Of a stretch of DNA of 64,000 nt, positions 22,904 to 32,789 are shown piece by piece. Source of the DNA: Thermothielavioides terrestris NRRL 8126 (lineage: Eukaryota > Ascomycota > Sordariomycetes > Sordariales > Chaetomiaceae). Numbering within the stretch: the first letter of the stretch is position 1; each line of letters starts with the position of its first letter. The stretch covers positions 62,001 to 126,000 of the forward strand of contig NC_016461.1 of assembly GCF_000226115.1 (NCBI RefSeq). The letters are read 5' to 3'. The position numbers and the translations under genes were made by a program. The notes below the pieces were generated by a model. It was not told where the DNA came from and did not search any database. It worked only from the letters and a program-made list of their open reading frames with translations.

Positions 22904-24377
22904 CTACCCTAGCGGTTTCTGCACCTTGTGTTGAATCCGCCGGAGAACCAGTCGCATGGAGTCCGTGTCGATCGAGTTGGTCGCGGGGCAGTACCAGGCC
23001 CACGTGTCGACGACGATCCAAGCGCGCGGCGTCTCCAGCTCGATGACACCCGAGAGGAGGACGCTGCCGCGGGGAGGATCGGGCCGCAGGGGTTGCCACT
23101 CGCGGAAGAAGGACTCTTGGAACGTTTTCCACGGCCGGGATTTCTTGATGGAGAACACCAATTCCCTGAACCAACCCCGCGGGCTCGGCAAATCCGGCGA
23201 GTTGCTCTGGTCGAGGTTCGGCTTGCTTGGAGCATCGACCGCCTTGTCCTGCGGAGCCGTCGGGGTGGGCGCCGGCGCCGCGGCGGCCGACGACGACGCG
23301 GCGGCACTCGGGTCGTTGACCTCGGCTGGACGCCTGGTGGTTTGCTGCCGGATCCGCTCGAGGGCCTTCTGCATCTCGGGGCCGGGAGACGTCGGTAATG
23401 GCGGCGGGTTGCTGCTCGGACCCGCCGGCCGTGTCTGCGGCCTGGTGGGGTCCTCGAGGGCAAACCCGAAATATCTCGCAACATCGCTCGCCGTCTGCTT
23501 GGCGGCCTCCTTCCCTAGAGCCCAGATGCCGAGGGCCATGGGTTGTGGCCACAAGACCCGGTTCAGGTATTTCACCAGATACGGATCGCAGCGCATAGTG
23601 GTCCACTCTATCGCTTCATCCGTAACCAATATGCTGTATATCGACAACCTGGGTCAGCGGCTGACCCAGTTTCGTTCCCGGGGCAGGGGTTGTGCAGCAA
23701 GCGAACATACCCGGACCGCTCATACTCGGGCGGTGCGTAGAAGGGGTAATCGAAGTCGAGCCAGCATCTCCTCACCGACGTCGGTTTTCCAAGCCTCTGA
23801 GACAGAAGTGGAGTCCTTTGCGCCCTCCCAAGCACGATCTTGCAGGTGTGTTCTGGAAGCCGACATTAGCGATCCAGGCACAAGGCAAAACACAACGGTG
23901 CAGGAAATTGCCGTACTGATGATGGCATCTCGCAACCGCTCGTCTTTGGATATCCTGATAAACTCGATCCACTCCGGGTCAGACCCCGAATAGGGCTGAC
24001 GCGGGAGCTTTTTCGTCGTGAAGGGAAAAGGAACGAAGAGAGGCTCGTCGTTTTCTTCATCTTCCCCTGGTACCAGGTCGTCGTCGTCGTCGATGTCGTC
24101 AACGAGGGGCGAAAGGGTGCTGACAACCAGCTGGAAGACTAAGGCGCCTTTGAGCACGTTGCCTCTGCGTTCGGAGGAGGGTCAGCAACGTGGCGCATAT
24201 AGCAGACACGGTTTGACGGAGAGGGCATTCTGTCGCCTATGCTCACAAGAAACGCGTGGCTGGTTTGCCGCGCTTGACTTTGACCCGTTCGACGCGGACC
24301 GTCTGCCCGCTCGGCAACCGCGATATTAGCCTCGTGGATCCGACGAGCGAATGGAGGGGTCGGAAGAGGCGTGACAT
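22904..24377 (-). CDS. Predicted mitochondrial protein of unknown function
   Basis: Four exons: 24377-24247, 24164-23917, 23852-23711 and 23633-22904, total 416 residues; phases match across all three introns (GTGAGC, GTACGG and GTATGT donors; the second has a GCTAATG branch site). The N-terminus MSRLFRPLHSLVGSTRLISR is Arg/Ser rich without acids, a typical matrix-targeting presequence. A hydrophobic segment, GNVLKGALVFQLVVSTLSPLV (about 45-65), follows; then an acidic run with five Asp, the block YSGSDPEWIEFIRISKDERL, the block RRCWLDFDYPFYAPPEYERSG, and a Pro/Ala-rich linker before a C-terminal domain ending in WAWYCPATNSID...LVLRRIQHKV. I do not recognise the family; the blocks look conserved enough for a real protein. 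Possibly an inner-membrane protein. The third exon was chosen because it alone restores frame. Confidence 0.7.
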
Positions 24378-25071
24378 GGCGGCCGGCGGCGAGCGGCGGG
24401 CGGCTCTCCGGGCGCGCGCAACAACGGGGAGCCGAGAGTTCGCAATAGGAAGAGGAAAGAGGGCGGCGTAGAAACGAAGGGCCAAGAAGGACGACCGGAA
24501 GACGGGACAGGACGAAGGAAGAGGGACGAGGGACAAGGAAGCTGAAGCGGCGGGGAAAGAAAGACGCAGAATTGGATAGCTAATGATCGAAGAACACCGC
24601 TGCGGTAAGATGCAGTGGTAGAAATGTACCAAAGATGATGTGCCGTGTTCGCGAGCCACGGCGCTCGACTTGCGGGAGAGTATCCGTACCGTGGGGAGTG
24701 TTCGGTTTCACGGCTTTCGATGCGCCCGCCGACAGACCCTTGTCGCGATGTTGAGGTCTTAGGTATTCCGTACACTCGGTACCGTGCACTAACGTTATTC
24801 AGTTGCACTGCGTAACCATGTGTTACGTTAACGTTGGTTAACGTTATTACGGAGGTACACTGGAGTGCGCCTTCAACACAGTGAGGGCCGCACAGACCAC
24901 CGAGTTGCGGGCACTGGACAAGGGTCTCTCTGGCTCTCAGCCGCCAACAACATCCACATCCAACAACTCCCATCGATTGGGTGTGCTCGACATCGACGTC
25001 GACCGCCAGCCGTTTCTTGATTTTCCCACTCCCGCCTCACGTCCATTGCCGCCGTGCAGGCGTTTTTCGCG
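24378..25071. promoter_or_regulatory. Divergent promoter region
   Basis: 694 bp between the starts of the mitochondrial-protein gene (minus) and the Vps3844-like gene (plus). It holds both promoters. Near 24790-24855 there are several GTTAACG/AACGTTA words. No assignable site. Confidence 0.4.
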
Positions 25072-26442
25072 ATGAGGCTTGTTGCGGGACTAGCAGCCGC
25101 GGCGCTGTCAGGGGTCGCTGCCGGTTCTTCGTCGCAGCCGAGCAGTGCCGACGTTTACATCTTCCCGTCGTCATCAGCGTGGCAGAGCTCCCCCGGCGCC
25201 GAAACACCCCGCATCCCCAAAGAGATCGCACGCCACATTCTGCTGCAAAGGGTACGTTTCCCAGCTTCTTCTGCCGGCGATACACCGACACTGACCACTT
25301 GCCGTCAGACATCGAGGCAACGGTATGGCAGTGACCTGCGCGACATCCCCAGCTCGATCGACACCGACGCCGCCGTGGGCCATATCGCGAGATTCGGCAA
25401 GGGTCCCACACCCCTATTCACGCATTCCGAAAAGACAGATCCTGCGCAACTCGTTGTCCTTCTCGAGGGCGCCGCCCCTGAGCAGTCCAGCCGTGCGAGA
25501 GAGAAGCTAGCGCAGCATGCCGCGTTCGCCATCTCCGACCCACCCTCGGCTACCGCTAACAGCAATCTGATGGCGCTCTTCCGAAACCTTGGCGTTTCGA
25601 CATCACGACAATGCGACCTACCAGCGGCGATCAACCCCTTTGATACGGACTGCTGGACTGGCCCCTCTTCGGTGGTCAAGTACGACCTGCGAACGGTCCG
25701 ATCATCCCGCCCCCTTCGCTCTCTTCAGCTGAACCAAATGCGCTGATATTCTCAACAGTCCCCAACGACGCTCGATTCACTCTTCGACAGCCTAGCAAGG
25801 ATAGACAAGTTTGTCACCGATGGCGACCTTGAGCTTACGCTCGTCGTTCTGCCCGAATCGAGCCGCTCCTCCAAACTCCACCACTGGAGCGCCGCCGCAG
25901 CCGGAGCAGGAAGCGGCTCGGACCTGCGCCGCCGGGACGACTCGGAGATGGTCATTTCCGAGCACGGAGACGGCACCGGCGCGAGCCCGACAGTTAAACC
26001 GGCCGCCGCGTCCTCCTCCGCCCCTGCGCGCCGCCCCAAATCCATCCCGCAGTGCTTCGCCACGCTCAGCGCCTGCATGGCGCAGACCAACTCGTGCTCC
26101 GGCCACGGCGAGTGCGTCAACAAGTACGCCGTCGGGGGCGGCAATTCGTCGACGGCCGCGGGCGCTGGCGCTGCCCCGGCCGCTAGCTGCTTCGTGTGCG
26201 CGTGCAAGGCGTCGGTGGTCGAGGGCGGCGACAGCAGCGCCGCCCGCACCCAGGGCCGCCGCACGGTGCACTGGGGCGGCAACATGTGCCAGAAGGAGGA
26301 CGTCAGCGTGCAGTTCTGGCTGTTCGCCGGCTTCACCGTCGCCGCGGTCGGCGCCGTCTCCTTCGCCATCGGCCTGCTGTTCGGCGTCGGCGAGGAGCCG
26401 CTGCCGGGCGTTATTGGTGCTGGCGTGAGCAGGTCCAAGTGA
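25072..26442 (+). CDS. Vps3844-like (DUF3844) vacuolar sorting-type membrane protein
   Basis: Exons 25072-25251, 25309-25695 and 25759-26442 give 416 residues. The start MRLVAGLAAAALSGVAAG is a signal peptide. The luminal part contains a charged helical region and ELTLVVLPESSR. Near the C-terminus comes the family Cys block: CFATLSACMAQTNSCSGHG, then CVNKYA, CFVCACK and WGGNMCQKEDVS, an EGF-like arrangement. One membrane helix (VQFWLFAGFTVAAVGAVSF..) and a short cytoplasmic tail follow. This is the type-I membrane architecture of DUF3844/Vps3844, linked to vacuolar sorting and thought to act in ER/Golgi-to-vacuole traffic. The second intron has a weak donor (GTCCGA) chosen because it keeps frame and has a CTGAT branch site; that junction is the least certain part. 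Confidence 0.82.
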
Positions 26443-26803
26443 GTCGAACCTGGCTGTGATTGCCCTGCCGCTTGGGGCTGGGTGGAGGAGAAGGCGGCGC
26501 TGGTGTTTCATCAGCGGCAAGAGATTCATGTCTCAAATGTGCCCCGGGTTTAAGAACCGGTCCGGACTCGAGGGATAACTGTTTCTTGTGAGGGTGTTTG
26601 TAACGGTGTATCATACGGCGTCGGCACGGCACGGAATGTTATTTCATTTAGCTTAGACAAGCAAGGCATACAGATAGTGTACTTGATTATCATTTATCAA
26701 CCTTCGCACACTGATTCTGCGAACGGACATGGCTCAACCAATCTCGGCAACCCGCCGGAGAATGATTCCGATACTATTGTACAATCTGCTGCAAGGGTTG
26801 CCA
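26443..26803. other. Intergenic, convergent 3' ends
   Basis: 361 bp between the Vps3844-like and NTR2 genes; nothing recognisable. Confidence 0.5.
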
Positions 26804-28480
26804 CTAACTCGTCTCGTCGACATCATCCCGCTTCGTCGGCGTCGCGCCAAAGCTCTCCAGTCCGCGTTCCACCGGCAGCTCGCCGGCGATCCCGGGCGGC
26901 AGTGGCGGCCGCAGCGGCGACTGCCCCGCCAGTTTGTTCACGTCCGCCACGATCGTCCCGCCGGCATTGGCCAAGACGGCCTGGTACTTGGCGCCGGCCT
27001 GGTTCAGGATCTCCTGCACCTCCTTCTCCCGCGCCAGGATCTCTGCCTTCTCCTTCTCGAGCCCCTCTATCCTGGCCCGCTTCCGGACCACCTCGTCCTC
27101 GAGCCCCTGCACGATGTCGCGCATGCGCTGCAGCACCTCGCCCAGCTTCGGCAGCGGCTTCATGCGCGGGATGGCGTCGGGCGCCATGGCGCCGTCGGCG
27201 TCCGCCTCCGGGTCGTCGAGCAGGCGGCGGTGGTGGTGGTGCAGGCCGTCCAGGCCGGCGCGGCGCTGCGCGGCCTCGTACGCGGCGCGCCGCTCGGCCT
27301 CGCTGTCGTCCGTCTCCGCCTCGGACCCCTCCTCGGCCGCCTGGATCAGCTCCGCCATCTCCTGCCGGTGCCGCCGCGCCGCGTCCCGCTCCGCCCGCCG
27401 GCCCAGCGCCAGCCCGCCGTCCGACACGAACTCGTCGTACCCTTCGCCCAGGTCTTCGTCCTCGGCTATCAGCCGCGACTCTTTCTTTTTCTTGGTAGAC
27501 GGGAAATGCACCGTCATCCGGCCGCCTTGGCCGGCGGCTTCGTCGTCCGAGCCGCCTTCAAGGGGTATGAACGAGGCTTCTTGGGCTAGCCGCGCCCGGC
27601 GCTCTTTGCGCTCGCGGATCTCGGCCTCGGTGAGGATCTGCGTCGTGCTGGCTGGTCCCGGCGGCGCGGGGGCCGCGACGTCGGTGGATTGCACTACCAG
27701 CGCGCCGTCCAGCTCGGCCTCGTCCAGCTCCATCGCCTCTCCGTCGTCGTCGATCTGCAGCGAGGCCAGGTTCTGCGGCGTGTTTGGCGTCGCGCTCTGC
27801 AGTTCCTCGAGGTACTCCTTGCTGTATTTCGGCCGGTCCTCCTCGCCGCCGAAGCGTATGGGGAGGCTGCTGGTGAGGTTCTGTAGGGATCCCGTCCGGC
27901 GGAGCGCATTGTTTTGGAGTATTCGCTGGGTGAGCGGTTTCCTGGGGGCCGAGGGCTTGATGACAGCCTCTCCTGCTGCCGCGGCCTCGCCCTCCTCGGC
28001 TGCCTCGCCTCCGCTTGGGCCAAAGGACAATCGAGATGCGGCCGGGCGCTTCTTTATCCTTGTCGAGCCGGAGCGGCCGGGGGCGGGGCGGACCACGACC
28101 GGGCCGCTGGAGGTGTCGTCTTCGTCATCGTCGCGTGCCGAAGCCGTCGGCGCGGATGCGGGCGCCGACAGACTGCCGTCTTCGTCGCCAAGGTTGAGGC
28201 TCTTGCGCAGAGCCGACGGTTTGCCGGACTTGTTGCGACCAAATTTGATGCGCCCCGGGGGCGCGGATTCTGCCGGCCGCGCATCAGCTAGCTTGCTCTT
28301 CGATGGTCCAAGTATCAGCAACGGGGGGCTCTGAAAGAGACGCGCTCGGCTGGAAGAGGTCAGACACTTACGGTCGTTTTGCTCCTCGTTGCCGCCGTTT
28401 GAGGAAAGTGCTAAATCGTCGCTCTCATCGTCAAACGTCTGGATAACGCGTCCTCTCCGCTTGGCGCCGAAGGAGCTCAT
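26804..28480 (-). CDS. NTR2: NTR2-family spliceosome disassembly factor
   Basis: Open for 558 residues from MSSFGAKRRGRVIQTFDDES. Typical family features: a basic/Ser N-terminus, GRIKFGRNKSGKPSALRKSL, an RPKYSKEYLEELQSATPNTP block (the strongest NTR2 signature), long acidic/Ala stretches, and a C-terminal coiled coil around VLQRMRDIVQGLEDEVVRKR..EILAREKEVQEILNQAG. In yeast, Ntr2 with Ntr1 recruits Prp43 to take apart the spent spliceosome, so a nuclear role is expected. A perfect GTAAGT donor at 28371 with a CTGATAC branch site and a CTAG acceptor at 28288 outlines an 84-nt in-frame intron; if spliced the protein is 530 residues and loses a Ser/Leu-rich piece. It shares a 274-bp promoter region with the Sm G gene. 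Confidence 0.85.
   Translation of the reverse strand: MSSFGAKRRGRVIQTFDDESDDLALSSNGGNEEQNDRKCLTSSSRARLFQSPPLLILGPSKSKLADARPAESAPPGRIKFGRNKSGKPSALRKSLNLGDEDGSLSAPASAPTASARDDDEDDTSSGPVVVRPAPGRSGSTRIKKRPAASRLSFGPSGGEAAEEGEAAAAGEAVIKPSAPRKPLTQRILQNNALRRTGSLQNLTSSLPIRFGGEEDRPKYSKEYLEELQSATPNTPQNLASLQIDDDGEAMELDEAELDGALVVQSTDVAAPAPPGPASTTQILTEAEIRERKERRARLAQEASFIPLEGGSDDEAAGQGGRMTVHFPSTKKKKESRLIAEDEDLGEGYDEFVSDGGLALGRRAERDAARRHRQEMAELIQAAEEGSEAETDDSEAERRAAYEAAQRRAGLDGLHHHHRRLLDDPEADADGAMAPDAIPRMKPLPKLGEVLQRMRDIVQGLEDEVVRKRARIEGLEKEKAEILAREKEVQEILNQAGAKYQAVLANAGGTIVADVNKLAGQSPLRPPLPPGIAGELPVERGLESFGATPTKRDDVDETS
28288..28371 (-). other. Probable in-frame intron in NTR2 (84 nt)
   Basis: GTAAGTGTCTGACC donor, internal TTGCTGATAC branch-like site, and a GCTAG acceptor. 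The length is divisible by three and there is no stop inside, so retained and spliced forms both keep frame. The closer TTTCAG at 28331 would give 41 nt and break the frame. Confidence 0.55.
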
Positions 28481-28754
28481 TGTGGCGGAATTGAACTGAT
28501 TTGACCCGTCGTTGCTGGTTTGGGGAGTTTGGCTTGCGGACTGATGGGGAAACTGGCCTGCAGGGGAGTGTTATCAAAAGCCGTCACAGCAGACGTTATC
28601 AGTGCGCCACGTGACATCACCCCCGTTGAGATTTCTGGGTCGACAACGTGAAGCTCAACAGTGCCGCGACTCTAGCATCCACCGGCATCAAGACCCATCC
28701 TGTCGCGAATTCATTGCCCGCCAGCCCGGCCCGCGACGCACACACACAGACAAG
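28481..28754. promoter_or_regulatory. Bidirectional promoter of NTR2 and Sm G
   Basis: Only 274 bp separate the two start codons of head-to-head genes whose products both act in the spliceosome. No TATA box seen. Confidence 0.55.
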
Positions 28755-29218
28755 ATGGCGCCCGCGCAACCAGAGCTCAAGAAGGCAAGCTCCTTTACAA
28801 CTTCTTGTTTTTTATTACCCTTGCCATTTTTGCATTTCAAAATGCTAACTGGCGCCGTCCCTCAGTACCTCGACAAGCGGCTGTTCGTGCAGCTCAACGG
28901 CAGTCGCAAGGTCATTGGCGTCCTCCGCGGATACGATGTAGGTGACCACTCCCCCATGCTGCTGGATGCAAGAAGGTCATGGAGACTTACGGGTGTGTGT
29001 GTACCGCAGGTCTTCCTCAACATCGTGCTAGATGACGCCGTCGAGGAGAAGGACAACGGGGAGAAGGCGAAGCTGGGCATGGTGGTATGTTGGCTGTTAC
29101 TTCCCTTAGCCAGCACACACGTACTGACGACTACGCCTTGCAGGTCATCCGCGGGAATTCGGTCGTCATGCTCGAGGCTTTGGAGAGGATTGGCGGAGAT
29201 GAGCGGGGAGGGCGCTAA
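28755..29218 (+). CDS. SMX2: Small nuclear ribonucleoprotein Sm G
   Basis: Four exons, 28755-28784, 28866-28937, 29010-29084 and 29144-29218, give 83 residues, the normal Sm G size. The Sm1 motif is intact: KKYLDKRLFVQLNGSRKV, then GVLRGYDVFLNIVLDDAVEE. The Sm2 motif is VVIRGNSVVMLEALE. Sm G is one subunit of the heptameric Sm ring that binds the U-rich site of U1, U2, U4 and U5 snRNAs. The first intron (28785-28865) has a GC donor, AAG|GCAAGC, with a CAG acceptor; no GT alternative keeps the conserved KKYLDKR junction. Introns 2 and 3 start GTAGGT and GTATGT. Confidence 0.95.
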
Positions 29219-29436
29219 TTGCCGATGCCGAGGCGCATTTTCGCCGAGACAAGATTGGGTGGAACGCAGGTGCGACACGTCCACCCTGATGTTTCGCGTT
29301 GTACACTCACGGGGTTTGTGGGAAATGGGTTTATGGGTTACGGCGTTCGGTCTCAGCAAGGCGAGCGGGTCGATCAGGGGCGGGGCTGAAAAATAGGACG
29401 GTTCTTGCCGGCGCGAAGATACCCAGCTTCCAGAAG

Positions 29437-30038
29437 CTACCTGTCCTCCACCCGCCAGGCCTTCTCGTCATAGCCGTCCATCATACTGCCGCCGTACGCC
29501 TGAACCCAGCCTCGGATGCCGCCGACCATCACCTCGGACCTCAAGTCGCCGCCGACCTCGTCCACATAGTCCTGCAGCCAGGCAGCACACCGAGGGGCTC
29601 GGCCGAGTGAGGAGCCTTCGAGCGAGAAGAGCCCTCGCCGTCAGTTCGGGACGGGCTCGCGAGGGCTGCCTAGGGGGAAGGAGACCCACCACAATAGAAG
29701 ATGACCCTCTTGATGCCCGCCTGCTTGCATAGTTCGTACAAGACCTTCCGTGCCGGGTAGAAGCTGTGTGCTGGGAGATTCATGGCCCCGCGGAGCATGC
29801 CGCCCGTACAGTCAGTCCGGCGTGCGTCCACCAAGAGGAAGTCGCGCGGCTTATGCCGCTCAGAGGCGCGCTCTCGGTCCTGGAGAAGCTGGCGGACGCG
29901 TTCCGGCTCGACTCGGGATGGCGTCGATCTCGGCTCGGGAAACTCTGCCCACCAGGGGGTGCCGTCCTCCCGTCTGGCCATCTTGAGGCAATGCTCGTGC
30001 ACATGCATCTGGCCGTGACTGTCGTTGTGTCCTGCCAT
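29437..30038 (-). CDS. Rhodanese-domain phosphatase/arsenate reductase-like protein (Acr2/Cdc25 type)
   Basis: Exons 30038-29690 and 29615-29437 give 175 residues. The intron begins GTGGGT and splits the codon just after the active-site Cys. The spliced catalytic loop is YCGSSLGRAPR: Cys116-x5-Arg122, the C-x5-R loop of Cdc25/Acr2 rhodaneses. Other family blocks are GTPWWAEFPEPRS, FLLVDARRTDCTGGMLRGAMNLPA and VMVGGIRGWVQAYGG. The start is the first true ATG of the frame, followed by a His-rich leader. Fungal relatives are annotated as arsenate reductases or single-domain rhodaneses; it may reduce arsenate using glutathione or act as a phosphatase. The C-terminal tail includes DEKAW, as in homologues. 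Which activity applies cannot be read from sequence. Confidence 0.85.
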
Positions 30039-30768
30039 TGTGAGGCCCGCTTGTGTTGCCGTTTGCAATGGGTGCGAGGAAGCAGCCCAGTTCGCTTCTT
30101 CCCGCTCTCTTCCGGCATCGCTGGTAGGAAGGAGTTGTTCTTAGCACTTCACCATGTCCCCTTATTAATTAGAGTTTCTGGAACATAACATCCGGCTGCA
30201 TGGATGAAAGGTTGATTTACATTGCTGGGGAATTCAACCAAGAAAGAGGTATAAATTACAGCGGGGAGCATCATGCCGGATTCAATCAATCTGTTGGCTT
30301 GGCCCCAAGTTTACGGTGTCCTCCGGGAGTTAAATTCTACCAATTTGTTGGTGGTAGTAGCCTGACACAGGCTATTTCTGGTTTTACGTCCTTTAGCTGC
30401 GACTTGTGCAATACTTCCATACAAGCGGACCTGATGCAGGACCTGCAGTGGCCATGGTGCTTGGCTCCAGTCTTGTCGTTAACCCAGCTATGGGCAAAAT
30501 CAGATCCGTCCTACTTACCTATTCAAACGGTCTCCAAGATGGATGAATTAGTCGCTGGATGAATCAATGGTGGGATCCAAGCAACACAGCACCCGCCAAG
30601 GCTTTGCCGGGACAGCATTTCAAAACGAAGCCAAGTTGGTCGACCTTCACATCCTAGTTTGAAAAAAGAATCAGGCAATGCTATGAAGCCACGGCACGAC
30701 TCGATGGGTCACTCTCGGCCAGCCAGGGAATCGGCCAGCGGCCAGCCCCCGGGGCAAGGGAGGACCAG
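30039..30768. other. Intergenic
   Basis: 730 bp between the rhodanese start and the end of the WW-protein gene. One open frame of 120 codons (30200-30562, plus) has no family features or splice context, and I do not call it a gene. Confidence 0.45.
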
Positions 30769-31976
30769 TTAATCATCATCAGACGACTCCTCGTCCTCCT
30801 CCTCGTCCTCCTCCTCGTCCTCCTCCTCGTCCTCCTCCTCGTCCTCCTCCTCGTCCTCCTCCTCGTCCTCCTCCTCGTCCTCCTCCTCGTCCTCCTCCTC
30901 GTCCTCCTCCAGCTCCTCCCGATCGCTGCTGTCAACCTCCTCGCCGTGCTTGTACTTGTGAGCTTTCGCTATGCGGGCGCCGCCGTGGTGTTCATCGTCG
31001 GAAGATGATGAGGAAGAGGAGGAGGAGTCGGCTGTGGGATAATTGACGGTCAATAACCAAGGCGAAGGCCATGTTGGAGAGTGGGAGTACTAACAGCGCT
31101 TGTGAGCTTTGTGCTTCTGGGCTTTGTGCTTGTGGGCTTTGTGTTTGTGGATTTTGTGCCCGATAACAGCGCCGGCAACGGCGCCAACGGCCAAGCCGCC
31201 AGCCAAGCCGCCGGCCGCACCGAGGAGCATGCCGCCGTGGCCCTTCTCTCCCTGGGCCCCGCTGGCACGGTTATCGCCGTACCCGGCCTGGTACCCGCCG
31301 ACAGAGGGGCTGGGGCTGCCATAGCCGGGCGGTCCGCCACCGTACGGGGGATGGGCACCGGGCACCGGGGAATGTCCGCGGTTATCACCACTGGGGGGGT
31401 TCACCCGATAGGCCGAGTGATCGAAGCCGGGGGCTTCCCACTGCGAACGACCGGTGGCCTCTTCTACGTCTGCATGCACGGTCAGGTCTCTCACTCTCAT
31501 CGCATCACAAATAAATAAAACGGCCGAGGTAACCATACAGTACCAGCGCTGGTAATGGTCATCCCAGCGTGGAGTCCAGCCGGCGGGAATTGGGGGCTTG
31601 CCAGCCGGTGGCGCGTAGGGAGGCGGCGGACGAGGGCCGGGCTCGGATGGATACGCATAGGAGCTCTGAGCCGGCGGAGAGGAATATGGAGACTGGTGCG
31701 GGGGAGGATAATGGCCCGGGTAAGGCTCGGGGCTGGCCTGACCGTATCCCTGCGGAGGATACGAGGAGGGCGGGTACGGCCCTGTGGCGGTCAGTCGGTC
31801 GGTGCCTGGCGCCGGGCGTGCTGTATGTACCTCTGCACAGGTCACAGCAAGCGGCGGGACTGGGAACGGTAGTGGCACTTGCCTGGTGGGCTGGAATACC
31901 GCTCATCCCTGTGCGGGTTCCTGTCGGATTCGAGGCCCAAGCGGCCAAAGTCGTCGGTAATGTTCTGGAACGACAT
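30769..31976 (-). CDS. WW-domain protein with glycine-zipper segment and acidic repeat tail
   Basis: Four exons: 31976-31883, 31832-31539, 31469-31095 and 31031-30769, total 341 residues. It starts MSFQNITDDFGRLGLESDR, followed by a Pro/Tyr/Ser-rich region and one WW domain, PIPAGWTPRWDDHYQRWYY + VEEATGRSQWEAP, with both signature Trp. Next comes a Gly/Tyr-rich linker, a hydrophobic glycine-zipper (GGMLLGAAGGLAGGLAVGAV), a His/Lys ladder (HKIHKHKAHKHKAQKHKAHK), a Ser run, and a tail of Asp/Glu repeats. Intron 1 uses a GC donor (CCAG|GCAAGT); the others use GTATGG and GTTAGT. Such proteins are common in filamentous fungi and of unknown role; the WW domain should bind Pro-rich ligands, and the glycine zipper could insert in or associate with membranes. 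The acidic tail is built from ten perfect 12-bp repeats. Confidence 0.75.
30791..30910 (-). repeat. Coding minisatellite, 10 x 12 bp
   Basis: TCGTCCTCCTCC repeated ten times without a mismatch on the plus strand. Read from the minus strand it encodes a D-E-E-E type repeat at the C-terminus of the WW protein. Copy number should vary between strains. Confidence 0.9.
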
Positions 31977-32789
31977 TGCGGTGCAACGAGGCGGTCTCTC
32001 CGAGGAAAGTTTTGAGACAACGGCGATGGCCCTGGGAAGCGCATATGTGGATTTTTGTTCCCAGGAGCGCCCGCCGTTTTTATCACCAAAGAGCAAAGAG
32101 CAACGGCACCCCGTTGGCGCCCATTGTCAGCCGCCGGCCGCGGGGAGGGACGTTGGAGGGGCAGGCGGCCAACAACCAAACCTGTCCCACATGCCTGGTT
32201 GGGGCACGCCTGTCCGGGCACCCCACTGTGAGATGAGTGTGCTCCTGGTCCCTCGCGGCCCGTCACGGGCAACCACCTCTGTGTCTGCGTGCCTGAGAAT
32301 GGCCGATTACGACCTGCTGGGTGGGCAAAATGGTCATTTGTGGGAATGATAACGGGTCATCCGCTAGTAGTTCACACAGAGATGTCATGCAGCCAAGCAT
32401 CAGGTTTTTGAAAAGGCAAAGAAGAACAAAAAGGGCATGCATGATTCGAGTTGTTGGAGCACCTAATCCGCGGGGTCGTCCTGGCGCCGTTTTCTGGGTC
32501 CAGCGGCCGACGCACCTATCCTTTCGGGCAGCTCACACCAGCGCTGCGCCCCGCACTGTCAGATGTCAGATTCCAGGTTGCCGACCGCCAACACGAAACT
32601 GCCAGGGGCTCCGTGTTCCATGCCACATTCCCCTGCGCCGTGCCACCAATTGAGGCAGCCTGCCGACGACAGACAGCTTTGTTGCATTCGCGCTTCCCAA
32701 TTTCCAAAAAAACGAGAACGCTTAACCTACGCTGTCCCACCATTTACCTGCGCTCGTCATTTCTAGGTAGTCGCTGCGCGCTTCCAACA
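31977..32789. promoter_or_regulatory. Divergent promoter region of the WW-protein and metacaspase genes
   Basis: 813 bp between divergent start codons. No definite motif and no additional gene. Confidence 0.4.

Noticed and set aside
26934..28334. 466-codon plus-strand frame over NTR2
   Set aside because: Ser/Arg-rich shadow of a strongly matching NTR2 frame on the other strand.
28331..28371. 41-nt intron ending at TTTCAG in NTR2
   Set aside because: Would shift the frame of the strongly conserved downstream part.
30200..30562. 120-codon plus-strand frame in the rhodanese/WW spacer
   Set aside because: No family resemblance, splice context or signal; expected by chance at this length.
30791..30910. 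Regular repeat as a CRISPR array
   Set aside because: Contiguous 12-bp units with no spacers, inside a eukaryotic coding exon.
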